A stretch of 64,000 nt of DNA from Brasilonema sp. CT11 (GTDB lineage Bacteria > Cyanobacteriota > Cyanobacteriia > Cyanobacteriales > Nostocaceae), in contig NZ_JABXYX010000016.1 of the NCBI RefSeq assembly GCF_017982655.1, positions 1 to 64,000 of the forward strand. The letters run 5' to 3'. Each line of letters begins with the position of its first letter. The first letter of the stretch is position 1. The notes beneath the pieces were generated by a model. The model was given only the letters and a program-made list of their open reading frames with translations, searched no databases and was not told where the DNA came from. This document shows positions 27,707 through 36,740 of the stretch, in pieces. Made by a program: the position numbers and the translations under genes.

Positions 27707-29344
27707 ATGAATAAAAAGTGGTTTCGGATTGGCATCGTGGGTGTATTCTTGCTGTCACTCGCCTTGCGATTTTGGGGATTGGGAAGATTTAACACCTTTG
27801 TCTTTGACGAAGTTTATTACGCTAAATTTGGTAATAATTACCTTACCCATACACCATTTTTTGATGGTCATCCACCACTAGGTAAGTATATGATTGCACT
27901 GGGGATTTGGATTGGTAGCCATATTCCCTTTTGGCAAGATGAGGTGAATGGGTTTACTGGTTCAGTCATGTCACCCGTGACTTACCGTTGGATGAATGCC
28001 TTTTCTGGTTCATTTATCCCTATAATAGTCGCTGCCATTGCCTATCAGATAAGTTATCGTCGTGGTTTTGCTTTACTTGCTGGTTTGTTCACAGCTTGCG
28101 ACGGCATATTTCTTGTAGAATCTCGCTATGCTCTGATCAACCAGTATATTGTCATCTTTGGATTGCTGGGACAGTGGTTTTTCTTATTGGCATTAGCAAA
28201 ACAAAGACAACAACGCAGTTTTTGGTTAATACTTTCTGGCATAGCTTTTGGTGCATCAGCCGCTACCAAGTGGAATGGTTTGTGGTTTTTGCTAGGGACT
28301 TACCTGATCTGGATATTAGGTTGGGCAATTCGTTGGTGGCAATCTTTTAGCTTTGTTGACAACGATACTAACCCTGAAGTCCAAGAGGAATTTGTTTCTC
28401 ATCCTCCCGACACAATCAGTGGAAGAAAACGTAATAAAAGATTTTCTTCTTTATCTTCCTTCGCTTCCTTAAGCGAGTCTAACTCTGGCTTATCTGGAAA
28501 AAAAAGATATAGAATTTTTCCTGGCAATATTAGCTTGCAATCTTCCAACAATAGTGAACAGGTCAATATAACACCATTACAAAAATTAACTGAACTTAAT
28601 TTAATTCACATTGTTATTTATTTCGGTTTACTCCCTTTAATAGTTTACAGTTTGATTTGGATACCTCATTTACTCTTAAATACAAAATATGGATTTATAG
28701 AACTACACCAGCAAATTTTGCTGTTTCATGAACGTCTTGGTGGTAACACTCCTAAAGTCCATCCTTACTGTGCTGCTTGGTATAAATGGCCATTGATGAC
28801 TCGACCAATGGCGTATTTTTACCAAACAGCACAAAACCTTAAGGAACCACCACCTGTTATGGGACCTCCTTTGCCTGCAGGTACTGGGAAAATTATTTAT
28901 GATGTCCATGCAATGGGCAATCCATTTTTATGGTGGTTTGGCGTTGCGGCGCTTTTATTTTTAGTTGGAATGTTGATGTGGCGATTCCTCATTCCTTTGG
29001 TCAGGCAAAAACGCTTTTCTCCTCCAAGGACACTGAGTGTTGATACTTGGATTGCCTTATATATAGTGATCAATTATATTGCTAATTTACTGCCTTGGGT
29101 GGGAGTAAATCGTTGCGTTTTTATCTACCATTACATGACAGCTGTAGTGTTCGCATTTTTAGCGATCGCTTGGCTTGTTGATCAGTGCTTACGTAGTTAT
29201 CATATTCCACTCCGCGCTGTTGGTGTCACCATTACCTTTATTATTGTGAGTGCTTTTGTTTTTTGGATGCCTATTTATTTAGGTTTACCTCTTTCAAATT
29301 TTGAATATAGACCAATGCGGATGTGGTTTAATTCTTGGATTTAG
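27707..29344 (+). CDS. PMT family (GT39-type) glycosyltransferase, lipid-carrier dependent
   Basis: Polytopic membrane protein of 545 residues resembling dolichyl-phosphate-mannose-protein mannosyltransferases. It starts with a TM helix, then LALRFWGLGRFNTFVFDEVYYAKFG, which carries the conserved acidic FDE motif of the first loop, and DGHPPLGKYMIALG. About ten TM helices are predicted; the C-terminal part has the conserved IFYHY-like IYHYMTA motif. A hydrophilic segment (residues about 220-295, rich in Ser/Arg/Asn) between helices is unusual. Expected role: transferring a sugar from a polyprenyl-phosphate carrier to protein or glycan on the outer side of the membrane. Acceptor unknown. Confidence 0.87.
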   Translation: MNKKWFRIGIVGVFLLSLALRFWGLGRFNTFVFDEVYYAKFGNNYLTHTPFFDGHPPLGKYMIALGIWIGSHIPFWQDEVNGFTGSVMSPVTYRWMNAFSGSFIPIIVAAIAYQISYRRGFALLAGLFTACDGIFLVESRYALINQYIVIFGLLGQWFFLLALAKQRQQRSFWLILSGIAFGASAATKWNGLWFLLGTYLIWILGWAIRWWQSFSFVDNDTNPEVQEEFVSHPPDTISGRKRNKRFSSLSSFASLSESNSGLSGKKRYRIFPGNISLQSSNNSEQVNITPLQKLTELNLIHIVIYFGLLPLIVYSLIWIPHLLLNTKYGFIELHQQILLFHERLGGNTPKVHPYCAAWYKWPLMTRPMAYFYQTAQNLKEPPPVMGPPLPAGTGKIIYDVHAMGNPFLWWFGVAALLFLVGMLMWRFLIPLVRQKRFSPPRTLSVDTWIALYIVINYIANLLPWVGVNRCVFIYHYMTAVVFAFLAIAWLVDQCLRSYHIPLRAVGVTITFIIVSAFVFWMPIYLGLPLSNFEYRPMRMWFNSWI

Positions 29345-29381
29345 AATTAAAAATTTAACAACAACTCCGTGAAAGCCACAG

Positions 29382-29411
29382 ATCCCCGACTTCGTAAAAG
29401 TTGTCGGGGAT
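29382..29411 (+). terminator. Hairpin terminator after the PMT gene
   Basis: ATCCCCGAC (29382-29390) pairs with GTCGGGGAT (29403-29411), followed by gttgtttctc. A closely similar hairpin (CCCCGACTTCATGAAAGTTG core) is at about 57450-57475, so it belongs to a small repeat family. Confidence 0.6.
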
Positions 29412-29525
29412 GTTGTTTCTCAGAGATTGTTTGTAAAGTCTAAATTAATACTAACTCGGCGATTAGAAATCGCGGCTACACAGACGAAACCCACCTGCTT
29501 GGGTTTAAAATCCTTGACTTTGTGT

Positions 29526-29620
29526 TAGTCCGCGCAGGCGGTGAGACAGCGCGGCAGGAGGGTTTCCCGACCTAGGCGACTGCGTTAGCGCAGCGGAACC
29601 GGAGGTTCTCCCCGAAGGGA
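29526..29620. repeat. GC-rich mosaic repeat
   Basis: Contains 'gcggtgagacagcgcggcag', a GGAGGGTTTCCC core, and 'gcgcagcggaaccggaggtt' followed by ctccccg, which is the inverted copy of text at 27359-27402. No gene in the 463-bp spacer (29345-29807). Confidence 0.75.
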
Positions 29621-29807
29621 CTTTGCCTGTGTAGTAGCGAATTATATTCGCCCAAAACTTTTAAAACTCTCACAAATGATTTAATATCACTCCCCAAAAA
29701 GTGGACGCTATAGTGCGGAATTCAACCCGCGATCGCTAGTGTTGACCACATCTTTTTGATGCCTACTTGTATCAACATTAAAGTGAAAGGGTATAAGAAG
29801 GTAACAA

Positions 29808-30137
29808 ATGGAAAATATATCTTACTCATCTAACTCTTCAGTAACGTCACCTGTTTTTCCTAAGTGTGTACGTGTTTGCCAAAATCGCACTTGTCGCAAG
29901 CAAGGTGCAGCCAAAGTGTTAGCGGCTTTTGAAGCGTTACCAACTCCTGAAGTGACTGTCACTGGTAGTACTTGTTTGGGACAATGCGGTAATGGACCAA
30001 TGGTGTTAGTGCTACCTGAGATGGTTTGGTACAGTGGTGTTCACCCAAGTGAAGTACCTCTACTGGTAGAACAGCACTTACGCGGAGGTCAAAGAGTGAC
30101 AAAGATGCTCTATCATCGGTTTCATCCCCAGGGATAA
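29808..30137 (+). CDS. Thioredoxin-like [2Fe-2S] ferredoxin domain protein
   Basis: Protein of 109 residues with a thioredoxin-like [2Fe-2S] fold. Four cysteines occur in the expected pattern: CQNRTC (CX4C) near residues 26-31 and CLGQC (CX3C) about 35 residues later, followed by GNGPMVLVLPEMVWY. The family covers small cyanobacterial shuttle-type ferredoxins and the NuoE-like domain of hydrogenase or NDH subunits. No hydrogenase genes are nearby, so its redox partner is unknown. The ATG is about ten bases after AAGGTAAC. The DUF5331 gene follows on the same strand after 71 bp. Confidence 0.88.
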   Translation: MENISYSSNSSVTSPVFPKCVRVCQNRTCRKQGAAKVLAAFEALPTPEVTVTGSTCLGQCGNGPMVLVLPEMVWYSGVHPSEVPLLVEQHLRGGQRVTKMLYHRFHPQG

Positions 30138-30208
30138 TGTTGATTTTGAACAATTTATAGCCATTATAGAGATCTGTACTTTTTTTGACCGAACCAGGAC
30201 ATCTCATT

Positions 30209-31435
30209 ATGAATATTCAGCAATTACGCCAGTCTTTGAAACTTAAGTGGGTAAGTTACTACTACAACAATTGTTCGTGGCTGGGAAAAATGCGAGTTTG
30301 GGGAACTTACGATGGTCAACGTCGCCCTTCCTCTGGTTTTATTTTGGCAGCTTTGTCTGCTTTAGAACCACAGCTTGAAGAAGTTTTGCCTTTGATTTGC
30401 GAACTCAACAACGATCCTGATCAGATTGTTGTTGCTTTGGGTCTTAACTTTAATCCTGAGGAGGAATTACACCTAATAGAATCGGCTAATTCTGTAGGTG
30501 AAAGCGAGGTTAACTGTGAGTCTGTTCTCCAGAAGTTGCCTGAGTATGAGCTTGTGAGTCCCAGTGTAGTTACCACAGCAAAACAAGACAACAGCAAATT
30601 TGTACCAAGTGAAAGCGAGGTTAACTGTGAGTCTGTTCTCCAGACGTTGCCTGAGTATGAGCTTGTGAGTCCCAGTGTAGTTGCCACAGCAAAAGAAGAC
30701 AACAGCAAATTTGTACTATCTGTTGCAGTGAGTACCGCAGTTCCTTTTCAAACACTCAACGAGTGTAAATATTTGACTTTTGCTGGAATTGCTAATGATG
30801 AGAAAAGTCACAGTTATACTAACTTGCAATCAAAAGTAACACCTGTGATTGCAAGCAAAACGAAGTCGCGGGAAGCAATTTTTCTTGACGAGGTACTACA
30901 ACAGAGTGCTACTTGGCATCAACCAATACAATCTGTTGAAGTTGCTAGCACTCAAAAGGAAAGCAACTCTGTGGCTTTGATGACAGTGGCTAGCACCCAG
31001 AAGGAAAGCAACTCTACGGCTTTGATGACAGTTGCTAGCACTGCGGTGGAAACCAAAAGTCAGTTCATACCTTTGGTTGCATTTGCTGAAAACGAAATTG
31101 AAAGCAAAAGTCAACCCGTGCCAGATGTTAGCCTTACTACACGGGAAAAAAGTAAAAGCAAACCTAGGTCATCGCTTGCTGTTGCTTCTGATGGAGAAAG
31201 TAAAAGTAGACTTGTGTCATCGGCTGCTGTCATTCCTAGGGAAATGGAAAACAAAGCTGTTTCATCTGCTGTTTCATCTATTGCCCTGGCTACCAAGGTG
31301 GAAAGCAAAAGTAGGCTTGTGACAACTCCACACAAAAATCCTGGTCATCAAGTTAACCCACCACCTGCTAAAATTACTCGTTTGGCTAATTGGATAGATG
31401 ACTCTTGCCAAGGTGTCGGATGGGATAGAGAATAA
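30209..31435 (+). CDS. DUF5331-type cyanobacterial protein with repeat-rich tail
   Basis: Protein of 408 residues. Residues 1-90 (MNIQQLRQSLKLKWVSYYYN, then NCSWLGKMRVWGTYDGQRRP, SSGFILAALSALEPQL, VVALGLNFNPEEEL) match the cyanobacterial DUF5331 domain as I recall it. The rest is Ser/Thr/Lys/Glu-rich, probably disordered, and built from repeats: a 37-residue unit duplicated head to tail (DNA 30500-30610 and 30611-30721) and a 15-residue unit VASTQKESNS-ALMT (45-bp period from 30941). The Lys/Arg-rich C-terminus ends LANWIDDSCQGVGWDRE. I start at ATG 30209; an earlier in-frame start at 30185 is less likely. Function unknown. Confidence 0.78.
   Translation: MNIQQLRQSLKLKWVSYYYNNCSWLGKMRVWGTYDGQRRPSSGFILAALSALEPQLEEVLPLICELNNDPDQIVVALGLNFNPEEELHLIESANSVGESEVNCESVLQKLPEYELVSPSVVTTAKQDNSKFVPSESEVNCESVLQTLPEYELVSPSVVATAKEDNSKFVLSVAVSTAVPFQTLNECKYLTFAGIANDEKSHSYTNLQSKVTPVIASKTKSREAIFLDEVLQQSATWHQPIQSVEVASTQKESNSVALMTVASTQKESNSTALMTVASTAVETKSQFIPLVAFAENEIESKSQPVPDVSLTTREKSKSKPRSSLAVASDGESKSRLVSSAAVIPREMENKAVSSAVSSIALATKVESKSRLVTTPHKNPGHQVNPPPAKITRLANWIDDSCQGVGWDRE
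30500..30721 (+). repeat. 111-bp tandem duplication in the DUF5331 gene
   Basis: 'gaaagcgaggttaactgtga' occurs at 30500 and 30611, exactly 111 bp apart, and the two units differ at only a few positions. A second array with a 45-bp period (gttgctagcac at 30941, 30986 and 31031) lies downstream. Confidence 0.85.
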
Positions 31436-31462
31436 ACACATTTTGTTCCATGAAATGACTTA

Positions 31463-32458
31463 TCAAAACTGTGGGTAGTCGTGAGAAACAAACGGGATTT
31501 CTACGACTTCGCCCTCAACGTCTCCTACATGGACTTTCAAACCTGCACCACCAGCTTTGGTGCGGATGTAGCCAAGCCCAAAGTCACCATCAAGGGTTTT
31601 GGTGTAACTTGTCAGTTTGCCAACTTTTTCATCCCCAATGGTGATCACACTTCCTGGTTCAGCACAACCACTTAATTTAATACCATACAAGTGCTGCTTA
31701 ACACCTTTATATGTGTTGAGTCGGGCGATAGTTTCTTGTCCGATATAACATCCCTTATTAAAGGAAATAGTCTGCCATAAACCCGCTTCCAAGGGATTAT
31801 ATTCCTCGGTGAGTTCCTGCTCTGGGGCGGGACGTCCTTGTAATATTCGTAACTTATTCCAAGTAGAATCGCTGATTGGAACTGCCCCAGCTTCAACAAT
31901 TTTGCTCCAAACTTCTTGTTTACTAGAAGCAGGCAAAATCAGAGTATAGCCAGGGGAAGCCAAACCACTACCAACGCCTATCAAACCTGCATTAACTGAG
32001 GGGATGGAAATGTGATTACCATAAGCTTGATTGATAATTGCTGCAGCCCCCAGCTTTTCTACAACAGCATCACTTTGTGGTCCAATAAGGCTAATGGTGG
32101 CAGTTTCGTCAGTGACATCCGTGAGTTGTACCTTGTCAGCAAAGAAAATGTAGCGATCTAGCCATTGCATGAGAAACTCGCGACGGTTTGGCGAAACCAG
32201 CAACAACACGGCATCTTCCAGGATGTATGCTGTTGCCAAGTCAAGAGTCCGGGCGGTAGAATTCACAAAAACCGTGTCACAGCCTTGTCCTGGCTTGAGG
32301 CTTTGGATGTCGTTTGTGCTTTGGTTGTGCAAGAAGCGGAGGCGATCGCCATCAGAAACTTTGATCCGTCCCCAAAAAGAGCGATCGCACACAGCAACTC
32401 CCTCTTGTGCTGCTTGGATTGCTGCTGCGTCGTTGGTGTCAATGGCAGATGTAGACAT
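31463..32458 (-). CDS. ygfZ: YgfZ/GcvT-like folate-binding protein
   Basis: Protein of about 331 residues in the GcvT-like fold. The diagnostic YgfZ motif KGCYIGQE is present (FNKGCYIGQETIARLNTYKG), with the folate-domain text RIKVSDGDRLRFLHNQSTND near the N-terminus. YgfZ proteins use tetrahydrofolate and help in repair or synthesis of some Fe-S enzymes. I start at ATG 32458 (MSTSAIDTND); the frame extends to 32512 but the added residues are not conserved-looking. It is convergent with the DUF5331 gene (27 bp apart) and 70 bp downstream of the caspase gene on the same strand. Confidence 0.87.
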   Translation of the reverse strand: MSTSAIDTNDAAAIQAAQEGVAVCDRSFWGRIKVSDGDRLRFLHNQSTNDIQSLKPGQGCDTVFVNSTARTLDLATAYILEDAVLLLVSPNRREFLMQWLDRYIFFADKVQLTDVTDETATISLIGPQSDAVVEKLGAAAIINQAYGNHISIPSVNAGLIGVGSGLASPGYTLILPASSKQEVWSKIVEAGAVPISDSTWNKLRILQGRPAPEQELTEEYNPLEAGLWQTISFNKGCYIGQETIARLNTYKGVKQHLYGIKLSGCAEPGSVITIGDEKVGKLTSYTKTLDGDFGLGYIRTKAGGAGLKVHVGDVEGEVVEIPFVSHDYPQF

Positions 32459-32528
32459 AGTTATATCTTCACAGTTTGCCGCAATGGTTGTGAGCATTGA
32501 AAATCTTAGCAAATAAGGGTTTGCAGGT

Positions 32529-35500
32529 TCAATGGCTATGCTCTTGAATTGCTTGCTGAATCTGTTGAATGAGGGGTTCTAGTTGCTGTCGCTGTTCTTT
32601 TTCTGGGCGAGTGATAGGAACGAGGGCAAGTCCTTGTTGCAGGTACTCTCTAGCTGAATCAAATCTACCAGCTTTAACATCTAATTCGGCTAAACTAACA
32701 CAGGCAGGAAGATTAATTTTTTGTTGCAGGGAATTCTGAAAACACTTACGGGCTTCGTAGCTGTTTTCCATATTATCCCGTTGGAAACAGCCAAATTCAT
32801 ACCAGAAATAACCATTTTGATTTTGGTCAAACTCAATTGCTTTTAGAAAGTGATTGATAACTTGAGGGTAAAACTTTTGTCCTTTGGCTTGATAGCACTG
32901 AGCCATGTACAAGTGAGCAAGGGAGTGTTTAGGGTTTTCAGCCAGAATAGGTTTGAGATAGCTAATGGCTTTGTACCATTCTGATGGCTGACGCAGGACT
33001 AGGAGACGGGCATAGCTTAAAGATGCAAATTGAATAGTTTTCTGCATATGATTACCATGCTTTATCATGTGCCTCTTTGCTGAATCGATAACTCTTCGAT
33101 AAATAGCTTCCGCTGTATCTAACTCACCATAATCTCGAAAAAAGTTAGCAGCATAGACATAATTTTGCCACTTAGATACGTGCAGTCGAGACTGTCTAAA
33201 GAAATCAGCCAATTGATAGCAAGTTTCATAATCCAAATAATCTCGGAAGTAGCCAAAAACTGAGAAGATGATGTTTGTATTGTCTGGATACTGCTGCAAG
33301 GCAAGATTGATAGCTTCTTGAATAAGATTTGCTTCGGCATGATGATAAAGGACGGGCAGAAATGCGTGCCATAGAATTTGCTCTACCATTTTTTGCTGAC
33401 TAATCCACTGCCACTGTGTGTTAACTATATCTTCAACGTCTATGATTTCTTTTCCAGCCTTTCCAACAAGACTTAAGTAGCTTGTACGAACATCATAAGC
33501 CTGTGGATGCAGTTGCAGCCAAGTGGCGGTGTCAGCGCTCGCCTGTTGCTGTTGTTCGGGTTTACCACACTGCCCAATCAGCGCCAGGTATTTAGTGCGA
33601 ACCAATGTATCCTCTTGATGCAGTTGCAGCCAAGTGGCGGTATCAGCGATCGCCTGTTGCTTTTGTTCGGGTTTGCCACACTGTCCAATCAACCACAGGT
33701 ATTGGGTGCGAACATAGGAATCCTCTAGATGTTGTTGTAGCCAAGTGGCAGTTTGAGCGATCGCCTGTTGCTGTTGTTCGGGTTTGCCACATTGCCCAAT
33801 CAGCCCCAGGTATTTAGTGCGAACATCCCAATCGTCTGGATGCTGTTTTAGCCAAGTAGCGGTGTCAGCGATCGCTTCTTGTTTGTCTTGTGCTGTTCCA
33901 CATTTTTCAATCAGTGCTAGATATTGATAGCGAACATGGTGATCCTCCTGGTTATCTTGCAGCCAAGTAGCGGTGTCAGCGATCGCTTCTTGTTTGTCTT
34001 GTGCTGTTCCACATTTGCCAATCAGCGCTAGGTATTTGACGCGAACATCTCTATCATCTGGATGCAGTTGTAGCCAAGTGGTAGTTTGAGCGATCACCTC
34101 TTGTTTGTCTTGTGCTGTTCCACATTTTTCAATCAGTGCTAGATATTGATAGCGAACATGGTGATCCTCCTGGTTATGTTGCAGCCAAGTGGCGGTTTTA
34201 GTGATCGCCTCTTGCTTCTGCTCTTCATTTCCAAGCCTTGCTATTACTGACAGCCAATAAACCCACTCTGACGGACTTTGTGGAGTAGTTGACATCATTT
34301 GCTCTTGGCAGCGATCGCGTTCAGCAAGTAAACCTACTGCTTCATACATCTTTGCCCATATATACCAGCTAGTAACCCCACATTCTTGTTGTAAAGATTG
34401 AATCTGATCTGTGTACTCATTCAAAATCTGATGGACAAGATTAGCTTGACCGTTAACAGCCAATAGTCTTAGCCCGTGATAAGCCCAACGTTTATGAATT
34501 TCTTTTGTTGCGTCTATAGTCTCAATAGCAGTTCTTAAATATTTTTCTAAGCAGGTAGAGGAATAAGGTTGATTTTCACCTTTGTTGCGTCGGTTTCTCT
34601 CGGTCATTGCTGTTTTAGCAATCAATTCGTGAATCGTTGCTAGTCCTTCAAATCCACCTTTAGATACGAGGTTGACCAATCCCTTTAATTCTTTGTCTAT
34701 GGCAAATTCAACAACATTTTGAACTGCTTTTTTAGAATATTCTGGCAAACACAAGGGCAAGATTTCGGGGGGTGGGGTGATGCCGTATTGATAGAAGCTG
34801 CAAATGACTCCGAATACTTCATATACTGGATAGCGTTCTTCGCTGGGCAAGCGTTTTATGACATCGGCAATGATTAAGTCAAAGGGTTTACCTTCAGATA
34901 GCTGCAACATTAGTACCAGCATGGGAGCATCATTCATGAGTTCTTCCCGCTCTTTGTTTGTCTTGCTGTCTAATGTGCGTTTAACTGTTTCGTCTTCGCA
35001 TACTTTAGCTATAATTCGCTTTTTTTCTTTTTGGTTTGGTAGTTTGACATCCCAAGTTTTTATTTCATATCCCAAACCATCTAAGTTTTCATGCTTGTCT
35101 TCGTTAAAGCGAGTAGTTCCTATCAGCGTAAAGGGAAAATGGGATTTATCTTCTTCTAGTTCACACTGGCGAAATAAGTCATCGGCTATTACATAAAAGT
35201 GTTTCTTGCCTATCTTCTCTGAAAACTCCTCTAATTGTTCCCGCCAGTCTGGGTATTCGGACTGAGTTTTCTCTAAAATCAGATGCCCTTGAAGAAATAA
35301 TTGATAAACTAACCAGCGCATTATCGCCGTTTTGCCAGCACCTGGTTCACCCCGAATGAGCATTAGGGAAATGCCAGGATATTCTGCCATTTTTTTAGCA
35401 ATATTTAGCGCCTCATCTTGTCCATCTCGTTCAATATAGTTTCTGTGGATTATTAATGACCAAGTTGCTACCCGTAGTTTGAGAATTTGTGCTTCTGGGG

Positions 35501-36353
35501 TTTTATTTTCATTGTCAAAGAATTTCTGATCCAACACCTTAAAACCTGACGGTACATACTGTCGCGTCTCTCTCCACGGATCTTTGATGGCGTGTGGATT
35601 TTTAGCAATGATAATTTGTCCTTCTCTACCCAATTCCCATTGCTGTGGTGTCTGCTCTGGCTTTTCTTTTCCTATACGTTCATAGACATATTGATATAAA
35701 TCAACACTGGAAATTAAACCATTTCCATCTATGTCAGCTTCTCCGGTTTTTAGTCCCTGTACCAAGGCGCGAGTGAAGTAAGAAAGCCGCAAACCTTCCT
35801 CATCAGCTTGTTCTTCCTCATAAGATCGCTGGGCTGCTCTAGAAGAAGTCAATACCACTCTCCCGCGCCCTTGAGGAAATTTATCTTCTATAGCAGTACT
35901 TTGAGATCCCTTTATTCCTGGCTGTGCAAATGATCCACTGTGGCAGCAGTCTAGCAGTAATACTTGCCCTGATGCCTTTTTTTCTTTGATACTATCGCTC
36001 ATTACATCGTTAATAAATTGAGCGGAGACTGCAGTGGAGCGCAAACGGTTACGATTGGTGTTACAAGTCACCAAGTAGAGGTTGTCATCATTGTCCCTAA
36101 ACCCATGACCAGAAAAGTAGAGGAGCAATAAATCGTCCTTTTGTCCACCAGTAAATAAACTCTCAATTTCTTCTTTTACTTTATTGCAATCTTCGTTGAC
36201 TAATAAATCTTCAACCTCGAAATTACCAATAGCTGGATCTGTTAAAACTTCTGCCAAAGCTCTTGCATCTTGAGGTGGCGCATACAGTGCTTGCCAGTGA
36301 GTGTCTTCAAATTCGTTATTAGCAATGATTAGGGCACGGCGTTTCCCAGTCAT
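32529..36353 (-). CDS. Caspase - STAND-type NTPase - helical repeat conflict protein
   Basis: Large protein of 1274 residues. Residues 1-250 are a caspase-like (C14) protease with catalytic His83 in YFSGHG and catalytic Cys in LLLDCCHSGSF (136-137). Residues about 300-600 are a STAND-type P-loop NTPase: Walker A LIRGEPGAGKTAIMRW (near 340), Walker B-like FYVIADD, sensor-like TLIGTTR. Residues about 711-970 are seven 37-residue helical repeats (KQEAIADTATWLQ...LALIGKCG), then TPR-like repeats to the end. This matches NTP-dependent conflict systems in which C-terminal repeats sense a cue and release a suicidal protease. The ATG at 36353 is 6 bp after the EACC1-like gene's stop, so the two are co-transcribed. 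Target unknown. Confidence 0.88.
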   Translation of the reverse strand: MTGKRRALIIANNEFEDTHWQALYAPPQDARALAEVLTDPAIGNFEVEDLLVNEDCNKVKEEIESLFTGGQKDDLLLLYFSGHGFRDNDDNLYLVTCNTNRNRLRSTAVSAQFINDVMSDSIKEKKASGQVLLLDCCHSGSFAQPGIKGSQSTAIEDKFPQGRGRVVLTSSRAAQRSYEEEQADEEGLRLSYFTRALVQGLKTGEADIDGNGLISSVDLYQYVYERIGKEKPEQTPQQWELGREGQIIIAKNPHAIKDPWRETRQYVPSGFKVLDQKFFDNENKTPEAQILKLRVATWSLIIHRNYIERDGQDEALNIAKKMAEYPGISLMLIRGEPGAGKTAIMRWLVYQLFLQGHLILEKTQSEYPDWREQLEEFSEKIGKKHFYVIADDLFRQCELEEDKSHFPFTLIGTTRFNEDKHENLDGLGYEIKTWDVKLPNQKEKKRIIAKVCEDETVKRTLDSKTNKEREELMNDAPMLVLMLQLSEGKPFDLIIADVIKRLPSEERYPVYEVFGVICSFYQYGITPPPEILPLCLPEYSKKAVQNVVEFAIDKELKGLVNLVSKGGFEGLATIHELIAKTAMTERNRRNKGENQPYSSTCLEKYLRTAIETIDATKEIHKRWAYHGLRLLAVNGQANLVHQILNEYTDQIQSLQQECGVTSWYIWAKMYEAVGLLAERDRCQEQMMSTTPQSPSEWVYWLSVIARLGNEEQKQEAITKTATWLQHNQEDHHVRYQYLALIEKCGTAQDKQEVIAQTTTWLQLHPDDRDVRVKYLALIGKCGTAQDKQEAIADTATWLQDNQEDHHVRYQYLALIEKCGTAQDKQEAIADTATWLKQHPDDWDVRTKYLGLIGQCGKPEQQQQAIAQTATWLQQHLEDSYVRTQYLWLIGQCGKPEQKQQAIADTATWLQLHQEDTLVRTKYLALIGQCGKPEQQQQASADTATWLQLHPQAYDVRTSYLSLVGKAGKEIIDVEDIVNTQWQWISQQKMVEQILWHAFLPVLYHHAEANLIQEAINLALQQYPDNTNIIFSVFGYFRDYLDYETCYQLADFFRQSRLHVSKWQNYVYAANFFRDYGELDTAEAIYRRVIDSAKRHMIKHGNHMQKTIQFASLSYARLLVLRQPSEWYKAISYLKPILAENPKHSLAHLYMAQCYQAKGQKFYPQVINHFLKAIEFDQNQNGYFWYEFGCFQRDNMENSYEARKCFQNSLQQKINLPACVSLAELDVKAGRFDSAREYLQQGLALVPITRPEKEQRQQLEPLIQQIQQAIQEHSH
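33443..34220 (-). repeat. 111-bp tandem repeat array in the caspase gene
   Basis: 'agttgcagccaagtggcgg' occurs at 33511 and 33622, exactly 111 bp apart, and related text continues to about 34220, giving seven units of 37 codons. Several units are nearly identical at DNA level (for example, those containing 'cttgtgctgttccacattt' at about 33891-33910, 34002-34021 and 34113-34132), which points to recent duplication or gene conversion. Confidence 0.85.
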
Positions 36354-36359
36354 TAGCAA

Positions 36360-36740
36360 TTATGGTTTTGTGTGACAGCTAATCCAAGCATCAATTATTC
36401 GACGTTGTTCTTCAGAAGAAATTCCCGTCATTTGTAACTTGTCACCATTTTTCTCCTCTATGGTTACACTCCTGTCACGGGTTAGCCAGGTTTCTATCGC
36501 CTTGATTAAGGTTGTAACTACACCGCCTGTGGCAAAAAGTGTCACAATGAGTGTCGTTGTTATGGGTTCGCCCTTTGCACCTTTTGATACTTTTTTCTCA
36601 CCGAGGAAATCGGCGGATACTACATCATCCAGTTCTAAGAGTCTTTTTCGTAATTGCCGAGTTAATTGCTCTAGTTCTTCGTTATCAGCTTCTTCCTCAG
36701 CATCAATCTTGAGTTTTAGTTGTATTTTTTCTTCAGTCAT
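36360..36740 (-). CDS. EACC1-like effector-associated membrane protein
   Basis: Protein of 126 residues: a charged helical N-terminus (EELEQLTRQLRKRLLELDDV), a hydrophobic helix at residues 61-86 (TLIVTLFATGGVVTTLIKAI), and a short beta-rich end (RSVTIEEKNGDKLQMTGISS). The layout fits 'effector-associated constant component 1', a small partner described next to caspase or trypsin effectors in NTP-dependent conflict systems; I assign it on layout and context, not on a search. It lies directly upstream of the caspase-NTPase gene. A likely role is membrane anchoring or regulation of the effector (inference). Confidence 0.72.
   Translation of the reverse strand: MTEEKIQLKLKIDAEEEADNEELEQLTRQLRKRLLELDDVVSADFLGEKKVSKGAKGEPITTTLIVTLFATGGVVTTLIKAIETWLTRDRSVTIEEKNGDKLQMTGISSEEQRRIIDAWISCHTKP

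Noticed and set aside
33443-34220. Regular 111-bp repeats that might suggest a CRISPR array
   Set aside because: The repeats are continuous coding units of 37 codons without distinct spacers; no Cas genes are present.
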